This document shows positions 41,305-51,267 of a stretch of 64,000 bases of DNA, in pieces. Positions within the stretch are counted from its first letter, which is position 1. Each line of letters starts with the position of its first letter. The notes under the pieces were generated by a model. The model saw only the letters and a list, made by a program, of their open reading frames with translations, made no database searches and was not told the DNA's origin. The stretch comes from Hyphomicrobiales bacterium (GTDB lineage: Bacteria > Pseudomonadota > Alphaproteobacteria > Rhizobiales > Beijerinckiaceae). Both the position numbers and the translations under genes were made by a program. Where the stretch lies: positions 62,001 through 126,000 of the forward strand of contig JAIXTM010000014.1 of assembly GCA_027483945.1 (NCBI GenBank), in the 5' to 3' direction.

Positions 41305-42585
41305 TCAGCCGCCGTTCACCGCCTCCAGCACGTCCTCGAAGCTGCGCAGGCCCGGCCGCGGGCTGTTGACGAGGACCGCCATGTTCCCCGGCGCGTGCTG
41401 GTTCTTCCACATCTTCATGTGGGCGAGCGGGATCTCCTCCCAGGTGAAGACCTCGGACATGCAGGGGTCGATCCGCCGGTCGATGACGAACTGGTTCGCC
41501 GCCGCCGCCTGCTTGAGATGGGCGAAATGCGAGCCCTGGATCCGCTTCTGGCGCATCCAGACATAGCGGGCGTCGAAGGTGATGTTGAAGCCGGACGTGC
41601 CGGCGCAGAACACGACCATGCCGCCGCGCTTCACCACGAGGGCCGAGACCGGGAAGGTCGCCTCGCCCGGATGCTCGAAGACGATGTCGACGTCCTTCTT
41701 GCCGGTGATCTCCCAGATCGCCTTGCCGAATTTGCGCGCTTCCCTGACCCAGGCATCGTATTCGGGGCTGTTGACCGTGGGCATCTGGCCCCAGCAATTG
41801 AAATCCTTGCGGTTGATCACGCCCTTGGCGCCGAGCGAGAGCACGTAGTCGCGCTTGGATTCGTCCGAGATGACGCCGATCGCGTTGGCGCCGGATGCCG
41901 CGCAGAGCTGCACGCCGAACACGCCGAGGCCGCCCGAGGCGCCCCAGACCAGCACGTTGTCGCCCGGCTTCAGCGTGTGCGGCGCGTGGCCGAACAGCAT
42001 CCGGTAGGCGGTGGCGAGGGTCAGCGTGTAGCAGGCCGCCTCCTCCCAGGTCAGGTGCGGCGGCTTCTCCATGAGCTGGCGCGACTGCACCCGGCAATAT
42101 TGCGCGAAGGAGCCGTCCGGCGTCTCGTAGCCCCAGATGCGCTGGGTCGGCGAGAACATCGGGTCGCCGCCATTGCATTCCTCGTCGTCGCCGTCGTCCT
42201 GGTTGCAATGGACGACGACCGCATCGCCGACCTTCCAGCGCTTCACCTTCTTGCCCACGGCCCAGACGATGCCCGACGCGTCGGACCCTGCGATATGCAG
42301 GTCCGCCTTGTGCACGTCGAAGGGCGAGATCGGCTGGCCGAGGCCCGCCCAGATGCCGTTGTAATTCACGCCTGCCGCCATGACGAAGACGAGGACCTCG
42401 TCGTCGCCGATGGCCCACATGGGCACGTCCTCCAGCTGCATCGACTGGTCGGGCGGGCCGTGCCGGTCGCGGCGGATGGCCCAGGCCTTCATCGTCTCAG
42501 GCACCTCGCCCAGAGGCGGGATGCGGCCGAGCCCTTCGCGGGGCACGAGCTTCAGGGCGGCACTGCGTTGCGGTCGGGCGCTCAT
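41305..42585 (-). CDS. ccr: Crotonyl-CoA carboxylase/reductase
   Basis: 426 aa medium-chain reductase-type enzyme that reductively carboxylates crotonyl-CoA to ethylmalonyl-CoA with NADPH, the defining step of the ethylmalonyl-CoA pathway. Asn in GVNYNGIWAGLG and the Glu/His near VFEHPGEATFP correspond to the CO2-binding pocket; the acidic insert CNQDDGDDEECNGGDPMFSPTQRIWGYET is diagnostic of Ccr. Nucleotide fold VLVWGASGGLGVFGVQL. Length and RBS (AGGGAGAT) support ATG 42585. Divergent from ecm. Confidence 0.97.
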   Translation of the reverse strand: MSARPQRSAALKLVPREGLGRIPPLGEVPETMKAWAIRRDRHGPPDQSMQLEDVPMWAIGDDEVLVFVMAAGVNYNGIWAGLGQPISPFDVHKADLHIAGSDASGIVWAVGKKVKRWKVGDAVVVHCNQDDGDDEECNGGDPMFSPTQRIWGYETPDGSFAQYCRVQSRQLMEKPPHLTWEEAACYTLTLATAYRMLFGHAPHTLKPGDNVLVWGASGGLGVFGVQLCAASGANAIGVISDESKRDYVLSLGAKGVINRKDFNCWGQMPTVNSPEYDAWVREARKFGKAIWEITGKKDVDIVFEHPGEATFPVSALVVKRGGMVVFCAGTSGFNITFDARYVWMRQKRIQGSHFAHLKQAAAANQFVIDRRIDPCMSEVFTWEEIPLAHMKMWKNQHAPGNMAVLVNSPRPGLRSFEDVLEAVNGG

Positions 42586-42627
42586 CGTGGATCTCCCTGT
42601 GCGGTCGGGCTCCACTATCCCGCGTGA

Positions 42628-42738
42628 TTGTGCACTGCGCAAATTCGCCGAAGGGAGCACGGCCAAGGTCTAAGGCTGCGGTTGGAACCCGCCTGTGGCG
42701 CCGCACGTTCCGTGCCGTTACGCTGCTGCAATGCAGCA
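42628..42738. promoter_or_regulatory. Inverted repeats in ccr-ecm divergent control region
   Basis: TTGTGC-ACT-GCGCAA (42628-42642, one mismatch in the arms) and TGCTGCA-A-TGCAGCA (42724-42738, perfect 7-bp arms). The first lies 43 bases upstream of ccr, the second 22 bases upstream of ecm. Both are plausible regulator sites for these divergent pathway genes. Related bacteria use transcription factors such as CcrR or PccR here, but the sequences here were not matched to a known motif. Confidence 0.5.
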
Positions 42739-42760
42739 CGACCGGGCGGAGGACGTCGCC

Positions 42761-44764
42761 GTGACAGACACGACATCCGGACGCGAACGCGACCGTCCCT
42801 GGATCTTCCGCACCTATGCGGGCCATTCCACCGCCGAGGCATCCAACGCGCTCTATCGCCAGAACCTGGCCAAGGGCCAGACCGGCCTGTCCATCGCCTT
42901 CGACCTGCCGACCCAGACCGGCTACGACCCGGACCATGTCCTGGCGCGGGGCGAGGTCGGCAAGGTCGGCGTCTCCATCGCCCATCTTGGCGACATGCGC
43001 GCCCTGTTCCGGGACATCCCCCTGGAGCGGATGAACACGTCGATGACGATCAACGCCACGGCCCCCTGGCTTCTGGCGCTCTATGTCGCCGCCGCCGAGG
43101 AACAGGGCGCGGACCGGCGCGTCCTGCAGGGCACGACCCAGAACGACATCATCAAGGAGTACCTGTCCCGAGGGACCTATGTGTTCCCGCCCGGGCCGTC
43201 GCTGCGCCTGACGACCGACGTCATCCTGTTCACCACGCGGGAAATCCCCAAGTGGAACCCGATGAACGTGTGCTCCTACCACCTGCAGGAGGCGGGGGCG
43301 ACGCCGGTCCAGGAACTGGCCTACGCCCTCTCCACCGCCGTCGCGATCCTCGACGGCGTGAAGGCGGCGGGCGTCGACGAGGAGACCTTCGCCGACGTCG
43401 TCGGCCGCATCTCCTTCTTCGTGAATGCGGGGATGCGGTTCATCACCGAGATCTGCAAGCTGCGCGCCTTCGGCGAATTGTGGGACGAGATCACCCGCGA
43501 CCGCTACGGCATCGCCGATCCGGGAAAGCGGCTCTTCCGCTACGGCGTGCAGGTGAACTCGCTCGGCCTCACCGAGCCGCAGCCCGAGAACAACGTCCAC
43601 CGCATCCTCATCGAGATGCTGGCCGTGACGCTCTCCCGGAAGGCCCGCGCCCGCGCCGTCCAGCTGCCCGCCTGGAACGAGGCGCTCGGCCTGCCCCGCG
43701 CCTGGGACCAGCAATGGTCGCTGCGCATGCAGCAGATCATGGCCTTCGAGACGGACCTGCTCGACTACGAGGACATTTTCGACGGCAGCCACGTCATCGC
43801 CGCCAAGGTCGCCGAACTGAAGGCGGCGGCGCTGGAGGAGATGGCGCGGATCGAGGCTTTGGGCGGCGCTGTGGCCGCGGTGGAGACCGGCGCCATGAAG
43901 GAGGCGCTGGTCGCCTCCAACGCGGCCCGCATCGCGGCCATCGAGGCGGGCGGGCAGACGGTGGTGGGCGTCAACCGCTTCACCGAGACCGAGGCCTCGC
44001 CCCTCACCGCGGGCGAGGGCGCGGTGCTGACCGTGCCGGAAACGGTGGAGATGGACGCGGTCGCGCGCATCCGGTCCTGGCGCGATGCGCGGGACAGCGA
44101 GGCCGCGACCCGCGCGCTGGAGGCGCTGGAGGAGGCCGCACGCCAGGGCACGAGCATCATGCCGGCCTCCATCGCCTGCGCGAAGGCGGGCGTCACGACC
44201 GGCGAATGGGGCGGTGTCCTGCGCGCCGTGTTCGGCGAATACCGCGCGCCGACCGGCGTCGCCGCCCAGAGCCGCGGCGCGGTCGCGCCGGACATTCGCC
44301 TCATGGTGGAGGAACTGGCCGGCGATCTCGGCCGCGCGCCGCGCCTCGTCGTCGGCAAGCCGGGCCTCGACGGCCATTCCAACGGGGCCGAGCAGATCGC
44401 CCTGCGGGCCGGCGATGCCGGTTTCGACGTCACCTATGACGGCATCCGCCGCACGCCGGACGAGATCGTCTCGCGGGCGCTGGAGACGGGGGCGGACGTG
44501 ATCGGCCTGTCGATCCTGTCGGGCTCCCATGTGCCGCTGGTCCGCGAGGTCGTGTCGAAGCTGCGCATGGCCGGGCGCGACGACATTCCGGTCGTGGTCG
44601 GCGGGATCATCCCGGAGGAGGATGCCCTCGTCCTGTCCAATATCGGCGTGCGGGCGGTCTACACGCCCAAGGATTATCGGCTGGACGCCATCGTCGCCGA
44701 CATTGTGCGCGTGACGCGGGCCAGCCTGCCGCCGGCGGGATCCGGGCGGCGCGCCGCCGGCTGA
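42761..44764 (+). CDS. ecm: Ethylmalonyl-CoA mutase (B12-dependent)
   Basis: 667 aa. Single polypeptide with a catalytic barrel and a C-terminal cobalamin-binding domain. SIAFDLPTQTGYDPDH and RMNTSMTINATA are in the substrate barrel; GKPGLDGHSNGAEQIA carries the DxHxxG ligand motif for adenosylcobalamin. Length and context with ccr and mcd point to ethylmalonyl-CoA mutase rather than methylmalonyl-CoA mutase. I choose GTG 42761 (MTDTTSGRER), preceded by GGAGGA at 42748-42753. An upstream ATG at 42731 is an alternative. Confidence 0.95.
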   Translation: MTDTTSGRERDRPWIFRTYAGHSTAEASNALYRQNLAKGQTGLSIAFDLPTQTGYDPDHVLARGEVGKVGVSIAHLGDMRALFRDIPLERMNTSMTINATAPWLLALYVAAAEEQGADRRVLQGTTQNDIIKEYLSRGTYVFPPGPSLRLTTDVILFTTREIPKWNPMNVCSYHLQEAGATPVQELAYALSTAVAILDGVKAAGVDEETFADVVGRISFFVNAGMRFITEICKLRAFGELWDEITRDRYGIADPGKRLFRYGVQVNSLGLTEPQPENNVHRILIEMLAVTLSRKARARAVQLPAWNEALGLPRAWDQQWSLRMQQIMAFETDLLDYEDIFDGSHVIAAKVAELKAAALEEMARIEALGGAVAAVETGAMKEALVASNAARIAAIEAGGQTVVGVNRFTETEASPLTAGEGAVLTVPETVEMDAVARIRSWRDARDSEAATRALEALEEAARQGTSIMPASIACAKAGVTTGEWGGVLRAVFGEYRAPTGVAAQSRGAVAPDIRLMVEELAGDLGRAPRLVVGKPGLDGHSNGAEQIALRAGDAGFDVTYDGIRRTPDEIVSRALETGADVIGLSILSGSHVPLVREVVSKLRMAGRDDIPVVVGGIIPEEDALVLSNIGVRAVYTPKDYRLDAIVADIVRVTRASLPPAGSGRRAAG

Positions 44765-44772
44765 TCCAGAAT

Positions 44773-44805
44773 AAAAAAAGACCGGGTCCACGAAGGGCCC
44801 GGTCT
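44773..44805 (-). terminator. Terminator for leftward transcript (lysR)
   Basis: Read on the minus strand, AGACCGGGCCC and a matching GG(A/G)CCCGGTCT arm are followed by seven T residues. It lies about 200 bases past the lysR stop and just after the ecm stop; the plus-strand side lacks a T-run. Confidence 0.8.
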
Positions 44806-45012
44806 AAAGATGGGGCGGACCAGCGCTCAGGCGCCGGTACGTCCAGAGGGGAACGGCCAAAAACGGGCTCTACGCCGGGAGGGGAGCGGAGCCCGCCAAA
44901 TCAGCCAAGACGGATATGAGACGCGGCAGGCCTCTTCGCAACGCAACATGGCTCATGCCAGCCTTGCGCCTAACGCATGGGCACGTCATGCGCGTTTCGC
45001 AGGCACGTGCCG

Positions 45013-45906
45013 TCAGTAGGTCCAGCGCTGCGCCTTGTTGACCAGAAAGTCCCGGAAAACCTGGACGCGGGCCATGGACCGCATCTCCTCGGGATAGACG
45101 AGGTAGCTGTCCAGCGAGGGCATCTCCATGTCGGTGAGGATGCGCTGGACCTTCATTTCGGGCTCGACGAGGTAATCGGGCAACACCGCGATGCCCGCGC
45201 CCTTCTCCACGGCCTTCTTCAGCGCCGTGATGTTGTTGACGATGAGATGGTAGCCGCGCGGATCGCGCAATTCCCGCCCCGCATGGGCGAGCCAGTGCAC
45301 GGCGAGCAGATAGGACGGCTGGTCGCCGCCGAAGGACAGGAGACGGTGGTCGTCCAGCTGCTCGACCGTCTTCGGCTCGCCGAAGCGCTTGATGTAGTCG
45401 TCGGACGCATAGATGTGGAAATGCACGGTGAAGAGCCGCCGCTGCACCAGGTCAGCCTGGACCGGCTGGCGCAGGCGCAGCGCCACGTCCGCCTCGCGCA
45501 TCGACAGGTCCAGCTCCTCGTTGGTCAGGATGAGCTCGACGCGGATGTCCGGATAGAGATCCATGAACTCCGACAGGCGCGGCGTCAGCCAGTGCGAGCC
45601 GAGGCCCACCGTCGTGGTGACGCGCAGGTCGCCGGACGGGCGCTCGCGGGTGTCGGCGAGGCGGGCCCGCGTCGTCTCCAGCCGCATCGTCATGTCCCGC
45701 GCGGCGCGGAACAGGAGGTCGCCCTGCTCGGTGAGGATGAGGCCGCGCGCATGGCGATGGAAGAGCGGGGCCTTCAGCTCCCGCTCCAGGGCGCTGACCT
45801 GGCGGCTGACCGCCGACTGGCTGAGGCCGAGATCGTCGCCGGCCTTGGTGAAGCTTCCCGCCTCCGCAACCTTGAAGAAGATGCGGATCTTGTCCCAGTC
45901 GAGCAC
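45013..45906 (-). CDS. LysR-family transcriptional regulator
   Basis: 297 aa. N-terminal HTH KIRIFFKVAEAGSFTKAGDDLGLSQSAVSRQVSALERELKAPLFHR and a periplasmic-binding-like effector domain. This regulator next to trxB is well conserved in Rhizobiales, where the gene order Lrp, trxB, LysR recurs. The effector and targets are unknown. Follows trxB by about 47 bases on the same strand, likely one transcript. Confidence 0.94.
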   Translation of the reverse strand: MLDWDKIRIFFKVAEAGSFTKAGDDLGLSQSAVSRQVSALERELKAPLFHRHARGLILTEQGDLLFRAARDMTMRLETTRARLADTRERPSGDLRVTTTVGLGSHWLTPRLSEFMDLYPDIRVELILTNEELDLSMREADVALRLRQPVQADLVQRRLFTVHFHIYASDDYIKRFGEPKTVEQLDDHRLLSFGGDQPSYLLAVHWLAHAGRELRDPRGYHLIVNNITALKKAVEKGAGIAVLPDYLVEPEMKVQRILTDMEMPSLDSYLVYPEEMRSMARVQVFRDFLVNKAQRWTY

Positions 45907-45953
45907 GCCGTCCCCCGGCGGCCTTTGCGGCCGCGTTGTTGTCTATGTCGCCG

Positions 45954-47991
<2,038 letters not shown>

Positions 47992-48080
47992 TACTCAAGT
48001 CGTTGACGTTTAGCCCAAAGCCGCCGGCGCCGCTAATGCGCAATGCCGCCTGCGAAGCCGGCCGAAGGGAGCTCCCCGCC

Positions 48081-48560
48081 TTGTCACCGCGCCTCGATGC
48101 CACCGACTGGACCATCCTGCGCGAGATCCAGGCCGACGGCCGGATCACCAACGTGGAGCTGGCGCGGCGGGCCGGCATCTCCGCGCCGCCCTGCCTGCGT
48201 CGCCTGCGCGCGCTCGAGGATGACGGCTTCATCAAGGGCTACCGGGCGGTCCTGGACGAGCGCAAGCTGGGCTACGCCGCCGTCTGCTTCGCCATGGTCA
48301 ACCTGTCGAGCCAGGCCGAGCGCGACCTGGAGGCCTTCGAAGCGCGGGTGCGGGCGATGCCGGCGGTGCGCGAATGCTGGACGCTCTCCGGCGACATCGA
48401 CTTCATGCTCAAATGCGTCACGCCGGACCTCGCCGCCTTCCAGGCCTTCGTCGCGGACCTGACCCAGCTGCCCCATGTGCGCAACGTGCGCACCGCACTG
48501 GCGCTCGAGCGGATCAAGGACGAGCCGATCGCCCCGATCGGCGACGGGCCGGCGCGCTGA
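48081..48560 (+). CDS. Lrp/AsnC-family transcriptional regulator
   Basis: 159 aa from TTG 48081 (MSPRLDATDWTILREIQADGRI), which fits the family start and has AGGGAG upstream; ATG 48036 would add 15 residues. HTH ITNVELARRAGISAPPCLRRLRALEDDGFIKGYRAVLD and a C-terminal RAM ligand-binding domain (CWTLSGDIDFMLKCVTPDLAAFQAFV). In Rhizobiales this gene regularly accompanies trxB, here divergently with the ELM1-like gene between. Confidence 0.92.
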   Translation: MSPRLDATDWTILREIQADGRITNVELARRAGISAPPCLRRLRALEDDGFIKGYRAVLDERKLGYAAVCFAMVNLSSQAERDLEAFEARVRAMPAVRECWTLSGDIDFMLKCVTPDLAAFQAFVADLTQLPHVRNVRTALALERIKDEPIAPIGDGPAR

Positions 48561-48566
48561 ACGGCC

Positions 48567-49346
48567 ATGGAAGGCCTGACCCTCATCGACGCGGCGATCC
48601 TCGCCGCTTCCGGGCTTCTGGCGGGTGCCGTCAACGCGGTCGCCGGCGGCGGCACGTTCTTCACGTTCTCGGCCCTGGTCGCCACCGGCCTGCCGCCCGT
48701 CGTCGCCAATGCGACGAGCGCGGTCGCTGTCACGCCGGGCAACCTCGCCAGCACCTACGCCTATCGCCGCGAGATCGCCGACAATCTGGGGCGGTTCCGG
48801 GCGCTCGCCATCGTAAGCCTCCTGGGCGGGCTCATCGGCGCGTTCATCTTGACGCGGATCGACAACGCCTCCTTCCGCGTGCTCGTGCCGTGGCTGCTGC
48901 TGGTGGCGACGCTGCTCTTCGCGTTCAGCCCGCTCATCGTGCGCGCGGCGGCGGGCCTGCGCGGCGGCGAGACGGGCGAGCCGTCCGCCGTCATGTGGGC
49001 GATCGGCCTCCTGATCCAGTTCGTCACCGCCATCTATGGCGGCTTCTTCGGCGCGGGCATGGGCATCGTCATGCTGGCGGCCATGGCGATCACCGAGGGG
49101 GACGATTACCACCGGATCAACGCCGCCAAGAACCTGTGCTCGACCCTGCTGCAGGGCGTCGCCATCGTCCTGTTCATCTGGGCGGGCCTGGTCCGCTGGC
49201 CGCAGACGCTGATCGTCGGTGTCGCCGCCATCGCGGGCGGCTATTTCGGCGTCGGCCTCGGCCGCAAGGTCCCGCCGCGCGTGATGCGGGGCTTCATCGT
49301 CACTGTCGGGCTGGGCCTCGCCGCCTATTTCTTCGTGCGGGGCTGA
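48567..49346 (+). CDS. TSUP-family (TauE/SafE) permease
   Basis: 259 aa with about eight transmembrane helices. Motifs GAVNAVAGGGTFFTFSALVATGLPPVVANATSAVAVTPGNLAS and YGGFFGAGMGIVMLAAM are typical of the TauE/SafE anion or sulfonate exporter family. Substrate unknown. Starts six bases after the Lrp gene stop, so may be its target. Confidence 0.92.
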   Translation: MEGLTLIDAAILAASGLLAGAVNAVAGGGTFFTFSALVATGLPPVVANATSAVAVTPGNLASTYAYRREIADNLGRFRALAIVSLLGGLIGAFILTRIDNASFRVLVPWLLLVATLLFAFSPLIVRAAAGLRGGETGEPSAVMWAIGLLIQFVTAIYGGFFGAGMGIVMLAAMAITEGDDYHRINAAKNLCSTLLQGVAIVLFIWAGLVRWPQTLIVGVAAIAGGYFGVGLGRKVPPRVMRGFIVTVGLGLAAYFFVRG

Positions 49347-49371
49347 GCGAAGCCGCGAGGGAGGCACGACC

Positions 49372-50103
49372 ATGATCCACAAGGCCGAACGCACGCAGCT
49401 CGTCCACCGCATGGGTCCTTTCGTCATCCGCCGCAATCATCCGGGGCGGGCGGCGCCCGGCCACAACGACCACGGTTTCGGGCCGCTTGCGGCGATGGAC
49501 GATGCCACCCTCGATCCCGGCACGCATATCCGCCTCCACGAGCACCGCAACGAGGAGATCGTCTCCTACATCGTGAAGGGCGTGATGCGGCACCGGGACA
49601 CGGCCGGCTACGAGCTGGACCTGACACCCGCCACGCTGATGGTGATGAACGCGGGCGCCAGCTTCTGGCACGAGGAGCGCACGCTCCACGACGACGAGCC
49701 GACCCGCGTGCTCCAGATCTTCGTGCGGCCTCACGCGCTCGACCTGGAAGCCGGCCTCCAGTTCCGCGAGCTGGAGGCGCCCGAACCGGGGCGCTGGCGC
49801 CAGATCTTCGGCCCGGACGGATCGGGCGCGCCGTCCATTGTGCGCAACCGGATCGCGCTCCACGACATCGTCCTGCCCGCGGGCGCCGATGCGGCGCTGC
49901 CGGTCATGGAGGACTGGGACACGTATTTCTATGTCTTCGACGGTGCGGTGGAAGCCGGCGGCCTCGCCTTCGGCGACGGCGAGGGCGGGCTCGTCGTCGA
50001 CGAGCCGGCCCTTCGGCTGACGGCCCCGGACGGCGCGCGCCTTGTCGCGTTCCAGATCGACCGGAACGCGACCGTGACCCGCGAGGGCACGATCGGCCGC
50101 TAG
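49372..50103 (+). CDS. Pirin-family protein (YhhW-like cupin)
   Basis: 243 aa. The N-terminal cupin has PGHNDHGFGPLAAMDDATLDPGTHIRLHEHRNEEIVSYIVKGVMRHRD, carrying the metal-binding His/Glu set of pirin. The C-terminal cupin is less conserved, ending VAFQIDRNATVTREGTIGR. Relatives oxidise quercetin or act as redox regulators, activity here unproved. Follows the TSUP gene by 25 bases. Confidence 0.88.
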   Translation: MIHKAERTQLVHRMGPFVIRRNHPGRAAPGHNDHGFGPLAAMDDATLDPGTHIRLHEHRNEEIVSYIVKGVMRHRDTAGYELDLTPATLMVMNAGASFWHEERTLHDDEPTRVLQIFVRPHALDLEAGLQFRELEAPEPGRWRQIFGPDGSGAPSIVRNRIALHDIVLPAGADAALPVMEDWDTYFYVFDGAVEAGGLAFGDGEGGLVVDEPALRLTAPDGARLVAFQIDRNATVTREGTIGR

Positions 50104-50107
50104 GGCT

Positions 50108-50608
50108 TCAGCGGCCGGCGACCTTCGTCTTGATCCAGGCGGCGTTGTGCTTCGCGAGGGCGACGAGCCGGCGCGGCTCGTTGTCCGGCAGGTACCAGGC
50201 GCCGCCCGAGGAGGCGGGGATGGCGGAGAGGACCGGGAAGCGGCCCAGGACCTCGCCGCGCGGGCCGACCAGGATCGCCGTGCTTTCCAGGTAGTCGGTC
50301 TCGCCGCCCCCGTCCGAGAAGCGGCCGCCGCCGCCGCCCGCATAGGACGAGAGCGAGATGCCCTCCACCGTGACGAGGAGGCGGGCGCCGCCGCGTCCGC
50401 CCGCGCCGAGCTGGTTGCGCAGCTCCTCGGTCATGACCCGCCGGACCGCATCCGCGTTCGGGCCCCAGCCCGCGGCGACGCGCGGCGTCACGTCGACGCG
50501 CACCGCCGAGACGCCCTGCGCAGCGGCGGGCATGGCGAGGCCGGCCGCCAGCGCGAAGGCGGCGAGTCCTGCCAGAAGCGGCCTGCGGGAAAGGGAGGAA
50601 CCAGTCAT
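50108..50608 (-). CDS. Secreted protein of unknown function, 166 aa
   Basis: Signal peptide MTGSSLSRRPLLAGLAAFAL with a cleavage site AQG near residue 32. It has a twin-arginine-like SRRPLLAG. Mature domain (VRVDVTPRVAAGWGPNADAVRRVMTEELRNQLG) is reminiscent of periplasmic proteins from rhizobia with a GGGGG glycine-rich loop (SYAGGGGGRFSDGGGETDY). No family assigned. Same strand as greA and just downstream. Confidence 0.75.
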   Translation of the reverse strand: MTGSSLSRRPLLAGLAAFALAAGLAMPAAAQGVSAVRVDVTPRVAAGWGPNADAVRRVMTEELRNQLGAGGRGGARLLVTVEGISLSSYAGGGGGRFSDGGGETDYLESTAILVGPRGEVLGRFPVLSAIPASSGGAWYLPDNEPRRLVALAKHNAAWIKTKVAGR

Positions 50609-50677
50609 GGCGACATCTCCGGTCGGTTGTCCCATGGATGTGGGGCCCGTCGCCGAAAGCGCAAGCGGCTCTATCGG

Positions 50678-51154
50678 TCAGGCATAGGTGACGGCGGTGA
50701 TCTCGTAGGACTTGCCGCCGCCGGGCGTGTTCACCTCGACGCTGTCGCCGACGCTCTTGCCGATGAGCGCGCGCGCGATCGGCGAGGTCACCGAGACCTT
50801 GCCGTCATGGACGTTCGCCTCGGGCTCGCCGACGATCTGGTAGACCTTCTCCTCCTCGGTGTCGTCGTCCACCAGCGTCACCTTGGCGCCGAACTTGATG
50901 GTCGATGAGCCGACGAGCTTGGACACGTCGATGATCTCGGCGCGGCCGATCAGCGATTCCAGCTCCAGGATGCGGCCCTCGTTCAGGGACTGGGCCTCCT
51001 TGGCGGAATGGTACTCCGCGTTCTCCGACAGGTCGCCGAGCGCGCGCGCCTCGGAGATCGCCTGGATGATGCGCGGGCGCTCCACCTGCTGGCGCTGCTT
51101 GAGCTCGGCTTCCAGAGCCGCATGCCCGCCCGCCGTCATGGGAACCTTGTCCAT
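50678..51154 (-). CDS. greA: Transcription elongation factor GreA
   Basis: 158 aa. The N-terminal coiled coil with [15 protein letters not shown] at its tip stimulates RNAP cleavage of backtracked transcripts; the C-terminal FKBP-like domain ([29 protein letters not shown]) is complete. ATG 51154 ([10 protein letters not shown]) is the family start. Downstream of carB with 113 bases between, a common arrangement in Rhizobiales. Confidence 0.97.
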   Translation of the reverse strand: MDKVPMTAGGHAALEAELKQRQQVERPRIIQAISEARALGDLSENAEYHSAKEAQSLNEGRILELESLIGRAEIIDVSKLVGSSTIKFGAKVTLVDDDTEEEKVYQIVGEPEANVHDGKVSVTSPIARALIGKSVGDSVEVNTPGGGKSYEITAVTYA

Positions 51155-51267
51155 GTCGTCACTTCCTGTCGCAAAATAGCCTGCCACACGCGGCGGCTTT
51201 CGCCGGCCCGCGCGTGCCAAGTCAAACTCATGATGGATGGCCGCGTTCCCTGTCGGGAGACGCCCGG

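Noticed and set aside
42586-42760. Cobalamin riboswitch upstream of ecm or ccr
   Set aside because: No B12-box-like conserved core is visible and the leader space is only about 175 bases shared by two divergent genes.
44806-45012. Small gene or small RNA between ecm and lysR
   Set aside because: The only open frame is basic and low-information. The CGCATG...CATGCG inverted repeat (44974-44992) lacks a promoter or terminator of its own.
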